From: Natrinema saccharevitans
GTDB taxonomy: Archaea; Halobacteriota; Halobacteria; Halobacteriales; Natrialbaceae
Assembly (NCBI RefSeq): GCF_001953745.1
Contig: NZ_LWLN01000002.1
Coordinates: 1-64,000 of the forward strand
Direction: 5' to 3'
Length of the DNA: 64,000 bases
Numbering within the stretch: the stretch's first letter is position 1; each line of letters opens with the position of its first letter. A program made the position numbers and the translations under genes. The notes below the pieces were generated by a model, which searched no databases, was not told the origin of the DNA, and worked only from the letters and a program-made list of their open reading frames with translations. This document shows, piece by piece, positions 37,608 through 45,405 of this stretch.

Positions 37608-38096
37608 ATGACGGCCTCATCCGACGACGATGACGTTCTCGAAATAGACGAGATCGATCGACGGATTCTCGAGATACTCGCGAACGACCCGCGGAGCCCG
37701 TACGCGGACATCGCCGACGAGTTGGCCGAGTACGACATCGAACTGAGCAGCGAGGGGGTCCGCCGCCGCGTGACGTCGCTGCTCGAGAACATGACCAGTT
37801 TCTTCTTACCGCGTCCGGAGCGAAACAGCTGGGAGATCGTCCTCGTCACGGCCAGAACGGCCGACGAAGCGAACTCGAAACGGGAGGTCTTCGAGGCGAT
37901 GTCGAACATGGACTTCTGGTTCGTCGCCGAAGGGTTCGGCACCGTCGACCTGTACGGAATCGCCACGGCGAAATCGAACACCGAGATCGACGAGTTACTC
38001 GTCCAGATGCGAGCGCTCGACTCGGTGACCGAAATCGACTACTTCATCGAAACCGACCGCGCCGTGAACATCAGGAACTACCTTCCCGTGTACTGA
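37608..38096 (+). CDS. Lrp/AsnC-family transcriptional regulator
   Basis: A 162-residue regulator. The N-terminal helix-turn-helix is LEIDEIDRRILEILANDPRSPYADIADEL with EGVRRRVTSL, and the C-terminal half is a RAM-like ligand domain (WEIVLVTARTADEANS, GFGTVDLYGIATAKS, TEIDYFIETDRAVNIRNYL). TTTAATA at 37578-37584 is a leaderless promoter. It is the only Lrp-type regulator in this catabolic half, so it is a candidate controller of nearby acyl-CoA genes. Whether it binds the 21-bp palindromes is unknown. Confidence 0.88.
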   Translation: MTASSDDDDVLEIDEIDRRILEILANDPRSPYADIADELAEYDIELSSEGVRRRVTSLLENMTSFFLPRPERNSWEIVLVTARTADEANSKREVFEAMSNMDFWFVAEGFGTVDLYGIATAKSNTEIDELLVQMRALDSVTEIDYFIETDRAVNIRNYLPVY

Positions 38097-38143
38097 CTGC
38101 GGTCGGCGAGATGGGCCGTCGATCGGAACTCTCCGGAACGAGG

Positions 38144-39991
38144 TCAGTTCTGTACCGGTTGCTCGAACGAGACGGTGTCGAACTCGGTATCGACGGCGGA
38201 CTCCGGATGGGTCGTCGCGACCAGGTACTCGGTTTCGTCGGCGAAGTAATCGACCAAGCGGCGGGTCCGTTCCGCATCGAACGCCCCCAGCGAGTCGAGG
38301 ACGAGAACCGGCGTCACCTCGTCGACGTCGTACGTGACGAAGCCGGCGAGCGCGAGGACGAGACCGATCATCTCGCGTTCGCTCTCGGCGAGGTGTTCGA
38401 TCGAGTCCGACTGCGTTCGGCCGTCGACCTCTCGAGCGACCACGAGGTCGAACTCGCCGTCGAGCCAGACGCGCTCGATCCGTTCGAACTCGAGTGCGTC
38501 CAGTAACTCGTCCATCGTCTCGTTGAACACCGTCCGGAGTTCACTTTCGAGGTTCTCGATTCGATCGGTCAACGACGTGATCTCCCCGGAGAGTTCGTCG
38601 ACCTCGTCGCGCTTGCGTTCGAGGTCCGTGCGAGTTTCACGGAGCGAATCACAGGTCTCTTCGAGTCGCGTGATATCGCGCCGAAGCGTCTCGATCTCGA
38701 CTCGCGTCTCCTCGATTTCGTCGGTGAGTTCCGACTGCTCGGAGCGCTGGTCGGCCGCCCGATCGTCGATTTCGTCGTCGAGTTCCGAGAGTCGGTCGCG
38801 GATCTCCTCTAACTGGTCGCGTCGTTCGTTTAGGGAGTCGCGCCGGCTCGATAGTTTCTGTTCGACGTCCTGTTTCTCCGTCTCGAGTCGCTGGATGTCC
38901 TGCTCCGAGCGCCGCACCTCTTCGATCCGCTCGGAGAGTTCTTCGATCTCGGGTTCGCGTTCGCGCTTTCGGCGCTTCTCCGCTTTGACGAGCGCCGTCA
39001 GATCTTCGATCGTTTCCTCGAGGTCCTCGGTCGGCGCCGAGCGACCACACGCCCAGCAGGTCACTTCGTCGCCCATCAGTCCCGAGTTGCGACCGAGCGC
39101 ACCCGTGAATTCCGAGTCGACCATCTCCCGGTTCGCGGTCAGGACCGACTGCAACACGCCGAGACGTTCCGTCACGTCGTCGAGTTCGGCTCGTGCGGAC
39201 TCGCGCTCCTGCTTGAGGGACTTGATATCCGTCTCCTCGACCGCGGCGCGTGCGTCCTCGAGTTCGTCGTCGATCTCGTCCGCTCGTTCCTCGAGACGAT
39301 CGATAGCCGCTTCGAGCTGCTCGATCTGCGTCTCGCACTCGGCCTCGTTAGAGCGGACGTCGGCTCGCTCGTCGCGCAGTTTCTGAAGCGCACCGTCGGT
39401 TTTCGTCGTGTCCTGCTCTTCGTACAGTTCCTCGAGCGTCGACTCGAGTTCGTCGAGGTGGTCACGTTTTTCCGCGAGTTCCCGTTTTCGGTCCTCGAGT
39501 CGGCTCTCGACGTCTCCGGCGGACTCGATCTCGTTCGTAAGTTCTCGCTTCCGAGCCATCAGCTCCGATCGTTCCGCCTCGAGCGCCTCGATGTCCATCG
39601 GTTCTTTCAGAAGCGATTCGACGCCCTCGTTCCGGGCGACGGCGCTCCTGAGCGAGTTCGTCTCCAGCAGTCCCGCGAACCGCTCGAGAAGCGTGATGTC
39701 GTCGGCGTCCGATACCCACGCCTCGCCGCTCGTTTCGATACCTGCGTCGGTCCGTCTGGCGACCCGTTCGATGCGTTTGTCGCCGGCCGAGAGTACTGCC
39801 CGAGCCTCGTCAGTCCCGCTTCGAATCGGAACCGACGAACTTCCCAGCGCGAAGAGGAGTCCCCTGAGGAACGACGTCTTGTTCGCGGCGTTCGGTCCCT
39901 GAATGAACGTCGGCCCCGCGGTAATCGACAGTTCCTCGTGTTCGATGCCACCGATGTTTTCCAGTTCGAGGTGAAGTGTTCGGTCAGACAT
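38144..39991 (-). CDS. Archaea-specific SMC-related ATPase (Rad50-like with zinc hook)
   Basis: A 615-residue coiled-coil ATPase. The variant Walker A GPNAANKTS is at residues 32-40. Two long coiled-coil arms (about 160-300 and 330-500) meet at a CWAC zinc hook, C312 and C315. The C-terminal half-domain holds LAESEREMIGLVLALAG (signature-like) and VLVLDSLGAFDAERTRRLVDYF (Walker B and D-loop). It is shorter than Rad50 or SMC proteins. The ATG at 39991 lies 2 nt after the rdfA stop. The adjacent RdfA homologue suggests a role in cell-shape control or DNA organisation. Confidence 0.87.
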   Translation of the reverse strand: MSDRTLHLELENIGGIEHEELSITAGPTFIQGPNAANKTSFLRGLLFALGSSSVPIRSGTDEARAVLSAGDKRIERVARRTDAGIETSGEAWVSDADDITLLERFAGLLETNSLRSAVARNEGVESLLKEPMDIEALEAERSELMARKRELTNEIESAGDVESRLEDRKRELAEKRDHLDELESTLEELYEEQDTTKTDGALQKLRDERADVRSNEAECETQIEQLEAAIDRLEERADEIDDELEDARAAVEETDIKSLKQERESARAELDDVTERLGVLQSVLTANREMVDSEFTGALGRNSGLMGDEVTCWACGRSAPTEDLEETIEDLTALVKAEKRRKREREPEIEELSERIEEVRRSEQDIQRLETEKQDVEQKLSSRRDSLNERRDQLEEIRDRLSELDDEIDDRAADQRSEQSELTDEIEETRVEIETLRRDITRLEETCDSLRETRTDLERKRDEVDELSGEITSLTDRIENLESELRTVFNETMDELLDALEFERIERVWLDGEFDLVVAREVDGRTQSDSIEHLAESEREMIGLVLALAGFVTYDVDEVTPVLVLDSLGAFDAERTRRLVDYFADETEYLVATTHPESAVDTEFDTVSFEQPVQN

Positions 39992-39993
39992 AA

Positions 39994-40578
39994 TCAGTCG
40001 TCGCAACGACAGACGTATTCGCGGCGGATCGCCCGATCGACTGGGACGCGAGCGTGACAGTTCTCGCACTCGAGTTCGGCGGTCACGGAAACGCTCACGT
40101 CACCGCCGGCACTCAGCCGGCCCTTGTTCCGGAGCGAGCGGACGGCTGCTTCGATCTTCGTGGTCGCATGATCCGTCGAGATCTCGATCGCGTCCCGTTC
40201 CCAGTCCCCGCTGGAGAGGTCGACATCCGCCGACAGACACTCCTTCAGATGGGTTCGAATCACACCGTAAGAGACGAAATCGCTCCGCAGTCGCTCGATC
40301 GGAACGCCTGCATTTGCCAACTCCGACGCGACCTCCTCTGCGACCGCTTCGTCCGACCGCAGCCGCTCGTACTTGGACTCGGCTTCGTCGCCGAGCGTCG
40401 AGAGTCCCGCTCGGTCCATTTCGCGGCGCAGCATGAGCGTATTGAACCACTCGGCGAGTTGCCGATACCCCTTCCGCTGGGGGCCGTCGGCTTGCCACTG
40501 CTCGAGGAGTTGCTCCTCGTATCGCTCCATTCCGTATTCGTCTAGTATTCGGCAAACTTTACACCCGTATTCGCTCAT
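39994..40578 (-). CDS. rdfA: Rod-determining factor RdfA homologue
   Basis: A 194-residue protein with an N-terminal CKVC pair (C6, C9) in a segment MSEYGCKVCRILDEYGMERY, then QWQADGPQRKGYRQLAEWFN, HLKECL, and a C-terminal zinc-ribbon-like CENC ... CRC. This matches the RdfA family, first described as a factor needed for rod-shaped cells in Haloferax volcanii. It is the first gene of a two-gene unit with the SMC-related ATPase. Haloarchaea often carry several such pairs, so this may be an accessory copy. Confidence 0.82.
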   Translation of the reverse strand: MSEYGCKVCRILDEYGMERYEEQLLEQWQADGPQRKGYRQLAEWFNTLMLRREMDRAGLSTLGDEAESKYERLRSDEAVAEEVASELANAGVPIERLRSDFVSYGVIRTHLKECLSADVDLSSGDWERDAIEISTDHATTKIEAAVRSLRNKGRLSAGGDVSVSVTAELECENCHARVPVDRAIRREYVCRCDD

Positions 40579-40646
40579 TGGTCGTACCTACGCCCGTGGA
40601 CAAATAAGGACCGCGATTCGAACTAAATCGGCCGCACTCGGTGACT

Positions 40647-42311
40647 TCAGCCGTCTGAACCGGATCGTTGGACTCGGTCCCGAAGGTCCGTCTTGACGAC
40701 TTTTCCGACCGGGTTCCGGGGGATTTCCTCGACGACTTCCAGTCGCTCGGGACGCTTATAGACGGCGACGTCGTCGCCCATGTACCCCGTAATGTCTTCG
40801 AGCTGAAGATTTTCGCCCGGCTGTGGCACTGCGAAGACCGCGACCCGCTCGCCTAGGTCTTCGTGCGGTTCGCCGACGACGGCGGCGTCGGCGACTTTCG
40901 GATGCTCGATGACTATGTTCTCGACTTCCTTCGCGCTGATAGTGAACCCGCCCCGGATGATGACGTCCTTCTTCCGGTCGAAGAAGCTCATATAATCGTC
41001 CGCCTCGATCTGAAACAGATCGCCGGTGTAGAAGTAGCCGTCTTCGTCGAACGCGTCCGCCGTGAGGTCGGGCTGGTTGTAATAGCCGGCCATGAGTCCC
41101 GGGCCCTTGAATGCGACCTCGCCGACCTCGCCCGGTTCGGTCACGTCGTCGCCGCTCTCGGGGTCGACGATACGGATGTCGACGGTGTCGATCCGCGGGT
41201 CGTTGATGCCCCAGTCGACATCCTCGGCGAACCGCGGAAAGTCAGTCGCGCGCCGCTCGAGGGGCGTCGTCTTCGGGCCACTAATGGCTGACGTCCCCTC
41301 GTTCTGGCCCCAGATGTTGATGATTTCGATCCCCCACCGCTCGTTGAACTCCTGCATCGCCCACTCCGAGGGGGCGGCCGAGCCGGTGGTGATCGTCTCG
41401 ACGTCGCTCAGATCGAACTCGTCCACGTCGGGATGTTTGAGCAACTGATTTAGCATCGTGGGGACGAGGATGGTGAACGTGACGCCCTCGTCTTGCATCT
41501 GCTCGACCATCAGCCCGAGATCGATGGGGTGGTGAAGCACGAGCGTTCCCCGAGTGAGCAGCCACGGCACGTAGTTGACGCCGAGCGCGGTCATGTTGAC
41601 CAACGGCGCCGCACAGAGGACGACGTCGCCCTCGTTCATATCGCACAGCAGCGGCGTCGGGTTCGACTGCCAGTTGTTGTGCGTCATCGGGCACGCCTTG
41701 GGATCGGCGGTCGTCCCCGACGTCCACTGGAGGTTAAACACCTCGTTGGCACCGACCTCGACATCGTCGAGCGCCGCGGTGTCCGCGTCGGCTGTCGTGA
41801 ACTCGCGCACGTCCGCGAACGAGATGACGTCGTCGAGCGTCGCCGACTCGTCGGCGAACGCCGTCGCCATCTCGACGTGGTCGAACCCGTCGAAATCCCG
41901 CGGCCCGACGTAGGCGACGGCCTCCGTCACATCGACCACGTGCTCGAGTTCGTGTCGCCGCCACTGGATCGGCATGGGCGACAGGACGGCGCCCGCTCGA
42001 GCGACCGCGAGGTACAACATGGCCAGTTCCCACGTGTTCGGCAATTGCGCCACGACGAAGTCGTCCTTTCCGATGCCGCGCTCGCAAAGCGACGTCGCGA
42101 CGGCGTCGACGGCGTCGGCGAACTCCGTGTACGTCAATCGCTCGGGTTCTCGGTCGACCAACGCCGGCGTGTTCGGCGGATCGACGACGGCCGTCCGATC
42201 GGGATACCGTTCGGCGGTGTTCGCGAACCGCTCGAGTAGCGTCTCGTCGCCCCAGGCACCCGCGTCCTCGTATCGCGCTATCTCTTCCGGATCGTGGAAC
42301 TCCATGGACAT
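40647..42311 (-). CDS. AMP-forming CoA ligase with degenerate P-loop
   Basis: A 554-residue acyl-CoA ligase, cyclohexanecarboxylate/fatty-acid type. The phosphate loop reads WTSGTTADPKACPMTHNN where TSGTTGxPKG is expected, so two glycines are replaced. Other motifs are sound: NIWGQNEGTSA, YYNQPDLTADAFDEDGYFYTGD, DRKKDVIIRGGFTISAKEVE and the catalytic Lys in NPVGKVVKTDL. It is monocistronic, and its start lies about 60 bp from the IS6 copy 2 left end. The substrate is unknown, and adenylation may be weakened. Confidence 0.88.
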   Translation of the reverse strand: MSMEFHDPEEIARYEDAGAWGDETLLERFANTAERYPDRTAVVDPPNTPALVDREPERLTYTEFADAVDAVATSLCERGIGKDDFVVAQLPNTWELAMLYLAVARAGAVLSPMPIQWRRHELEHVVDVTEAVAYVGPRDFDGFDHVEMATAFADESATLDDVISFADVREFTTADADTAALDDVEVGANEVFNLQWTSGTTADPKACPMTHNNWQSNPTPLLCDMNEGDVVLCAAPLVNMTALGVNYVPWLLTRGTLVLHHPIDLGLMVEQMQDEGVTFTILVPTMLNQLLKHPDVDEFDLSDVETITTGSAAPSEWAMQEFNERWGIEIINIWGQNEGTSAISGPKTTPLERRATDFPRFAEDVDWGINDPRIDTVDIRIVDPESGDDVTEPGEVGEVAFKGPGLMAGYYNQPDLTADAFDEDGYFYTGDLFQIEADDYMSFFDRKKDVIIRGGFTISAKEVENIVIEHPKVADAAVVGEPHEDLGERVAVFAVPQPGENLQLEDITGYMGDDVAVYKRPERLEVVEEIPRNPVGKVVKTDLRDRVQRSGSDG

Positions 42312-42426
42312 TGAGTGTAGGCAACATACACCATGATAGATGTTTCCCTCGCTGACAGTACGTCGATGCGGGCACCGTCTAGTCAGCGCAGTTTGAGGAA
42401 CGAGCAGGTCGTAGAGTTGGTTTGGA

Positions 42427-43115
42427 ATGACACTCGCAGACCTGCTCAGCGAGAGCTACGCGGCGGAATTTGATGAATGTTGGGAGCGTGAGCGGACGGC
42501 GACGCCCGTCAGGGCGTTCGCCGTCCGGCTCCACTCGACCGGCTGTTCGCTTCGAGAGACACAAGCGATTCTTCGCTCAATCGGCGTTGAACGCTCTCCT
42601 CAAGCAATCTGGCACTGAGTACATCAGCTTGCTGATAGCGTGCCAGACCCGCCGACGGCTTCGCCGTCGCGGGTCGCGGTTGACGAAACCGCTGTCAGGA
42701 TTAACGGCAACCGATCTTGGCTGCACGCTGCAATAGACCTTGAGACGAAACTCATTCTCGATGTCGCACTCTTTGGTCGGCGAGGCACCGATCCAGCTGC
42801 TGCGTTTCTGCATGGACTCGCCGAGAAACACGATCTTTCCGACGCTGAGTTTCTCGTCGATGGTGGTGGCTATCTGACTGCCCTCTCTCGATTAGGGTTG
42901 AGCGGTCACTCGACTATGTCGATCGAAACCACATCGAAAAGTGGTTTCATACCCTCAAAATACGGATCGACCGCTTCCACAACTCGTGGGTTGGCAGTCG
43001 GGCCAGCACCAGCGAATGGCTTGAACAGTTTGTACACTACTATAACACACAGCGACCGCACCAGTCACTCAACAAACAACCGCCAGCGGAGGTGCTAAAC
43101 TATAGTAGCCGCTGA
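42427..43115 (+). pseudogene. IS6-family transposase, one nonsense codon and one frameshift
   Basis: It starts MTLADLLSESYAAEFDE and is open to QAIWH, where TGA at 42616 replaces a Trp codon. The same frame resumes with VHQLADSVPDPPTA, VAVDETAVRING (Asp), FLHGLAEKHDLSDAEFLVDGGGY (Asp). A one-base deletion near 42905-42910 relative to copy 1 shifts the frame before HIEKWFHTLKIRIDRF (Glu). All DDE residues are encoded. Only two lesions separate it from an intact gene. Confidence 0.88.
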
Positions 43116-43185
43116 AACGATTCACACACTGATCGCACGACAGCGCTGCGATCAGGTGTGCAATGACTTTCAGCGGCTACTATAG
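43100..43185 (-). repeat. 86-bp imperfect hairpin, copy in IS6 element 2
   Basis: It opens CTATAGTAGCCGCTGAAACG and closes GACTTTCAGCGGCTACTATAG in two arms of about 40 bp. Relative to the copy at 5063 the two distinguishable arms are swapped, so the element is inverted. The stem sequence CCGCTG/CAGCGG replaces CCACTG/CAGTGG with pairing kept. Confidence 0.85.
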
Positions 43186-43363
43186 ACAGTGCCTCAATGA
43201 TGGACTTGTTAAAAGTATTACTTGAGATGCTCCAGCTGGATTGAGGGACGATCGTCTGGATTTCTCTTGATGAAAAGTCTCCGATATGCTCTACCGGCGT
43301 CGCTCTGAATTTCCCGGGACAGTCGACTCGGTGTCAGAATTCCTTTGTCAGGGCACGGGGATG

Positions 43364-43759
43364 TCACTCCTCGACCCATTCGCTCCGGAGCGCATAGCGG
43401 CTCATATCGTCAACATCGACCGCCAGCGTGAACTCCAACGTGATCGTTTCTTCGACGCCGATGGACTTCTTCAGCTCGAGCCCCGATCGGTGCAGCGTAC
43501 CGCCGCCGTTGTCCAAGAACGTGCAGACGACTCGTGGGACCCGCCCCTCCGGCGTAATTGGCTCGACCCCCTGGTTTTCGGCTGTCACATCGACGACGAC
43601 ACGGGTACCGGAGTACGTCGCCTGCGTCGAGTACTCGTGGGAGAAGACGAGCGGTGTTTCATTTGAGATGACCTCCCCGTCAACTCTCGACCCGGAACAG
43701 CCCGCAAACAGTGCCCCGCAACCTGCGGCAAGCGTCCCGAGAACGGCTCGACGGTGCAT
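43364..43759 (-). CDS. Predicted Tat-exported lipoprotein, function unknown
   Basis: A 131-residue protein starting MHRRAVLGTLAAGCGALFAGC. Twin arginines R3-R4, a hydrophobic stretch and the lipobox LFAGC with Cys 21 point to Tat export and lipid anchoring, as is usual in haloarchaea. The mature part looks like a small beta-sandwich (VVVDVTAENQGVEPITPEG, TLEFTLAVDVDDMSRYAL) similar to FxLYD or DUF-type carbohydrate/cell-surface modules. The longer upstream frame runs into the hairpin repeat at 43830 and is not used here. It is the first gene inside the phosphonate side of the IS6 copy. Confidence 0.75.
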   Translation of the reverse strand: MHRRAVLGTLAAGCGALFAGCSGSRVDGEVISNETPLVFSHEYSTQATYSGTRVVVDVTAENQGVEPITPEGRVPRVVCTFLDNGGGTLHRSGLELKKSIGVEETITLEFTLAVDVDDMSRYALRSEWVEE

Positions 43760-43829
43760 ACTCCAACCACCGAGCAGTCTCACTGTGAACCTATCGTCCG
43801 TAGAGTCCGTACTTCGTCGGCTTCGGGAG

Positions 43830-43915
43830 CTATAGTCGCTCTTGAAACGATTTACACACCGATCACAACGCTGTCCTGCGATCGGGTGTGCATTGACTTT
43901 CAAGAGCTACTATAG
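43830..43915 (-). repeat. 86-bp imperfect hairpin, free copy
   Basis: It opens CTATAGTCGCTCTTGAAACG and closes GACTTTCAAGAGCTACTATAG. It has the same 86-bp length and the same orientation as the copy at 43100, but no IS6 ends or transposase flank it. The stem GCTCTTG/CAAGAGC differs from the others with pairing preserved. It lies between the lipoprotein start and the end of the phn operon. Confidence 0.85.
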
Positions 43916-43934
43916 AAGAGAGTGACAGTCGCTG

Positions 43935-44606
43935 TCAGCGCTGTTCGGTCAGTACTTCAACCAGCGACCGGAGATCCGGTACCTCAGCAGTTGGCTCAAC
44001 TGAGAGGGCCACGTCTGCGACGTGGTCTCGGCGGAGAAAGACCGAGTCGATATCGGCACGCCGGGCCGCGACGATGTCCTTCTCGGAATCACCAACGTAC
44101 AGCGCCTCGCTCGCATCTAAGTCCGCCAGCGCCCGCTCGAGGTAATCCGACTCCGGCTTCCGTCGGGCCGCACCTGCGAGCGTCGGCTGTCGACCGTAGG
44201 CCGTCCTGAACCCGTCCAGATCATAGTGTGCGAGCAGAAACTCGATCGTTGCGTGCTGGTTGTTGCTCACTATCCCGAGAGGCAGGTCCAGCTGTCCGAG
44301 TGCCGCGACGTCGTCGTAGACTTGCTTGCCGCCATCCCGGACGTGGGCCTGCTGGGCGAGGCTGGCGGTCAACTCGCGGTGATGCCAGAACGCTTCCGGA
44401 TCGAGTCCGTGTTCGCGGGCCGCCTCGATCGGGACGGTGTCCTCGGCGACCGTCCGTCGGGCGACCGACCGATCGATTTCGACGCCGAAGGCTCGAAACG
44501 AGTCCACGACGGCGTCGACGAGTACCTCGCGCTCAGTCGGGGCGACCAGCACGCCGTCGTTGTCGAAGACGACGGCATCGTAGTCATCCGCCCATCGGTC
44601 ACTCAC
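43935..44606 (-). CDS. HAD-superfamily hydrolase in the phosphonate operon
   Basis: A 223-residue phosphatase-type HAD protein. The nucleophile motif is FDNDGVLV (D15, D17), motif II is GIVSNNQ, the Lys is in RRKPESDYL, and motif IV is YVGDSEKD. The helical cap (about residues 30-95) is of the C1 beta-phosphoglucomutase/phosphoglycolate-phosphatase kind. It is the last gene of the phn operon and overlaps the TIM-barrel gene by 8 nt. I infer it dephosphorylates a ribose phosphate made after C-P cleavage. It is not PhnX by motif context, since no lysine-type cap signature is seen. Confidence 0.83.
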   Translation of the reverse strand: MSDRWADDYDAVVFDNDGVLVAPTEREVLVDAVVDSFRAFGVEIDRSVARRTVAEDTVPIEAAREHGLDPEAFWHHRELTASLAQQAHVRDGGKQVYDDVAALGQLDLPLGIVSNNQHATIEFLLAHYDLDGFRTAYGRQPTLAGAARRKPESDYLERALADLDASEALYVGDSEKDIVAARRADIDSVFLRRDHVADVALSVEPTAEVPDLRSLVEVLTEQR

Positions 44607-45405
44607 GGGCCGTCAGCTCCGTTTCGGGGGGCGTTTTGTCGGTGCCGACGCTCGTCGCCAGGTCGCCGACCGACTTCGTCTCGAAGACGAAGTAGTCCGC
44701 CGGAATCGCCTCGACGACCGACTCGTAGTCGGGAAACGGCTCGTGCTGGTCGGCAGTGCCGTCGTTATCGTGGAGGTGACAGACCCGGATCCGATGGCCA
44801 AATTCCTCCACGAACGCGCGCCAGTCGTACCCGTTGACCTTCGCGTGGCCCACGTCGAGCGTGACGCCGAGATACTGCGGTGGTACGTCGACGGTGTTCC
44901 GCATCGCCGCGAGATCTGCTGGCGTCGTAGTGTAGCGCCGCTTCTCCTCATTGATGGGCTGGTTTTCCAGACATAGTGGCACGCCAACCAGTTGAGCGTA
45001 CTCTGCACACTCCGCAAGCGAGTGCAGCGCGTTCTGCTTCGCGCGGTCGCGGATCCACTCGGGGTAGCGATTCGGGACCGACCCACCGTGGACGACGACG
45101 GCCCCAGCCCTGGCCTCGGCGGCGTCATCGAGCGTCCGCTTGACCCGCTCGACGGAGTCCTGCCGGACCACTTCGTTGTAACTGCCGATGTTCCAGTTCC
45201 GGAAGGGTGCGTGGTACGTGACGCTGACGCCGTAGCGGTCGGACAGTTCCCGAATCCGCTCGGGGCCGGGCGTCTCCGGATGGCCCGCGAGGTACTCGCG
45301 TTTGAACTCCACGTGGTCCAGTCCGATGTCGGTGACGTAGCGCATGAACTCTTCGACGGTCTCCCCGAAGCGAATGTCCATCGCTGCGCCGACGCTCGGG
45401 GTCAT
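44599..45405 (-). CDS. Xylose-isomerase-like TIM-barrel protein in the phosphonate operon
   Basis: A 268-residue sugar-phosphate isomerase/epimerase or AP-endonuclease-2-family protein. Metal-ligand positions of the fold are visible: Glu in CLENQP, Asp and His in DVGHAKVNGYDW, HLHDND and Glu in FETKS, with VVHGGSVP before them. Family members are isomerases, epimerases or phosphodiesterases (endonuclease IV). It overlaps phnM by 4 nt and the HAD gene by 8 nt, so it is part of the C-P lyase operon. It could replace PhnP in opening the cyclic phosphate. That is inference. Confidence 0.82.
   Translation of the reverse strand: MTPSVGAAMDIRFGETVEEFMRYVTDIGLDHVEFKREYLAGHPETPGPERIRELSDRYGVSVTYHAPFRNWNIGSYNEVVRQDSVERVKRTLDDAAEARAGAVVVHGGSVPNRYPEWIRDRAKQNALHSLAECAEYAQLVGVPLCLENQPINEEKRRYTTTPADLAAMRNTVDVPPQYLGVTLDVGHAKVNGYDWRAFVEEFGHRIRVCHLHDNDGTADQHEPFPDYESVVEAIPADYFVFETKSVGDLATSVGTDKTPPETELTARE

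Larger units (their letters stand above)
42371..43193 (+). mobile_element. IS6-family insertion sequence, decayed copy 2
   Basis: An 823-bp element with the same ends as copy 1 (GGCACCGTCTA and TATAGACAGTGCC), the same orientation and a broken transposase. Flanks TCGATGCG and TCAATGAT share some bases but are not a clear 8-bp duplication. The two copies bracket 37 kb of catabolic genes. An 86-bp hairpin sits before the right end, inverted relative to copy 1. Confidence 0.85.
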
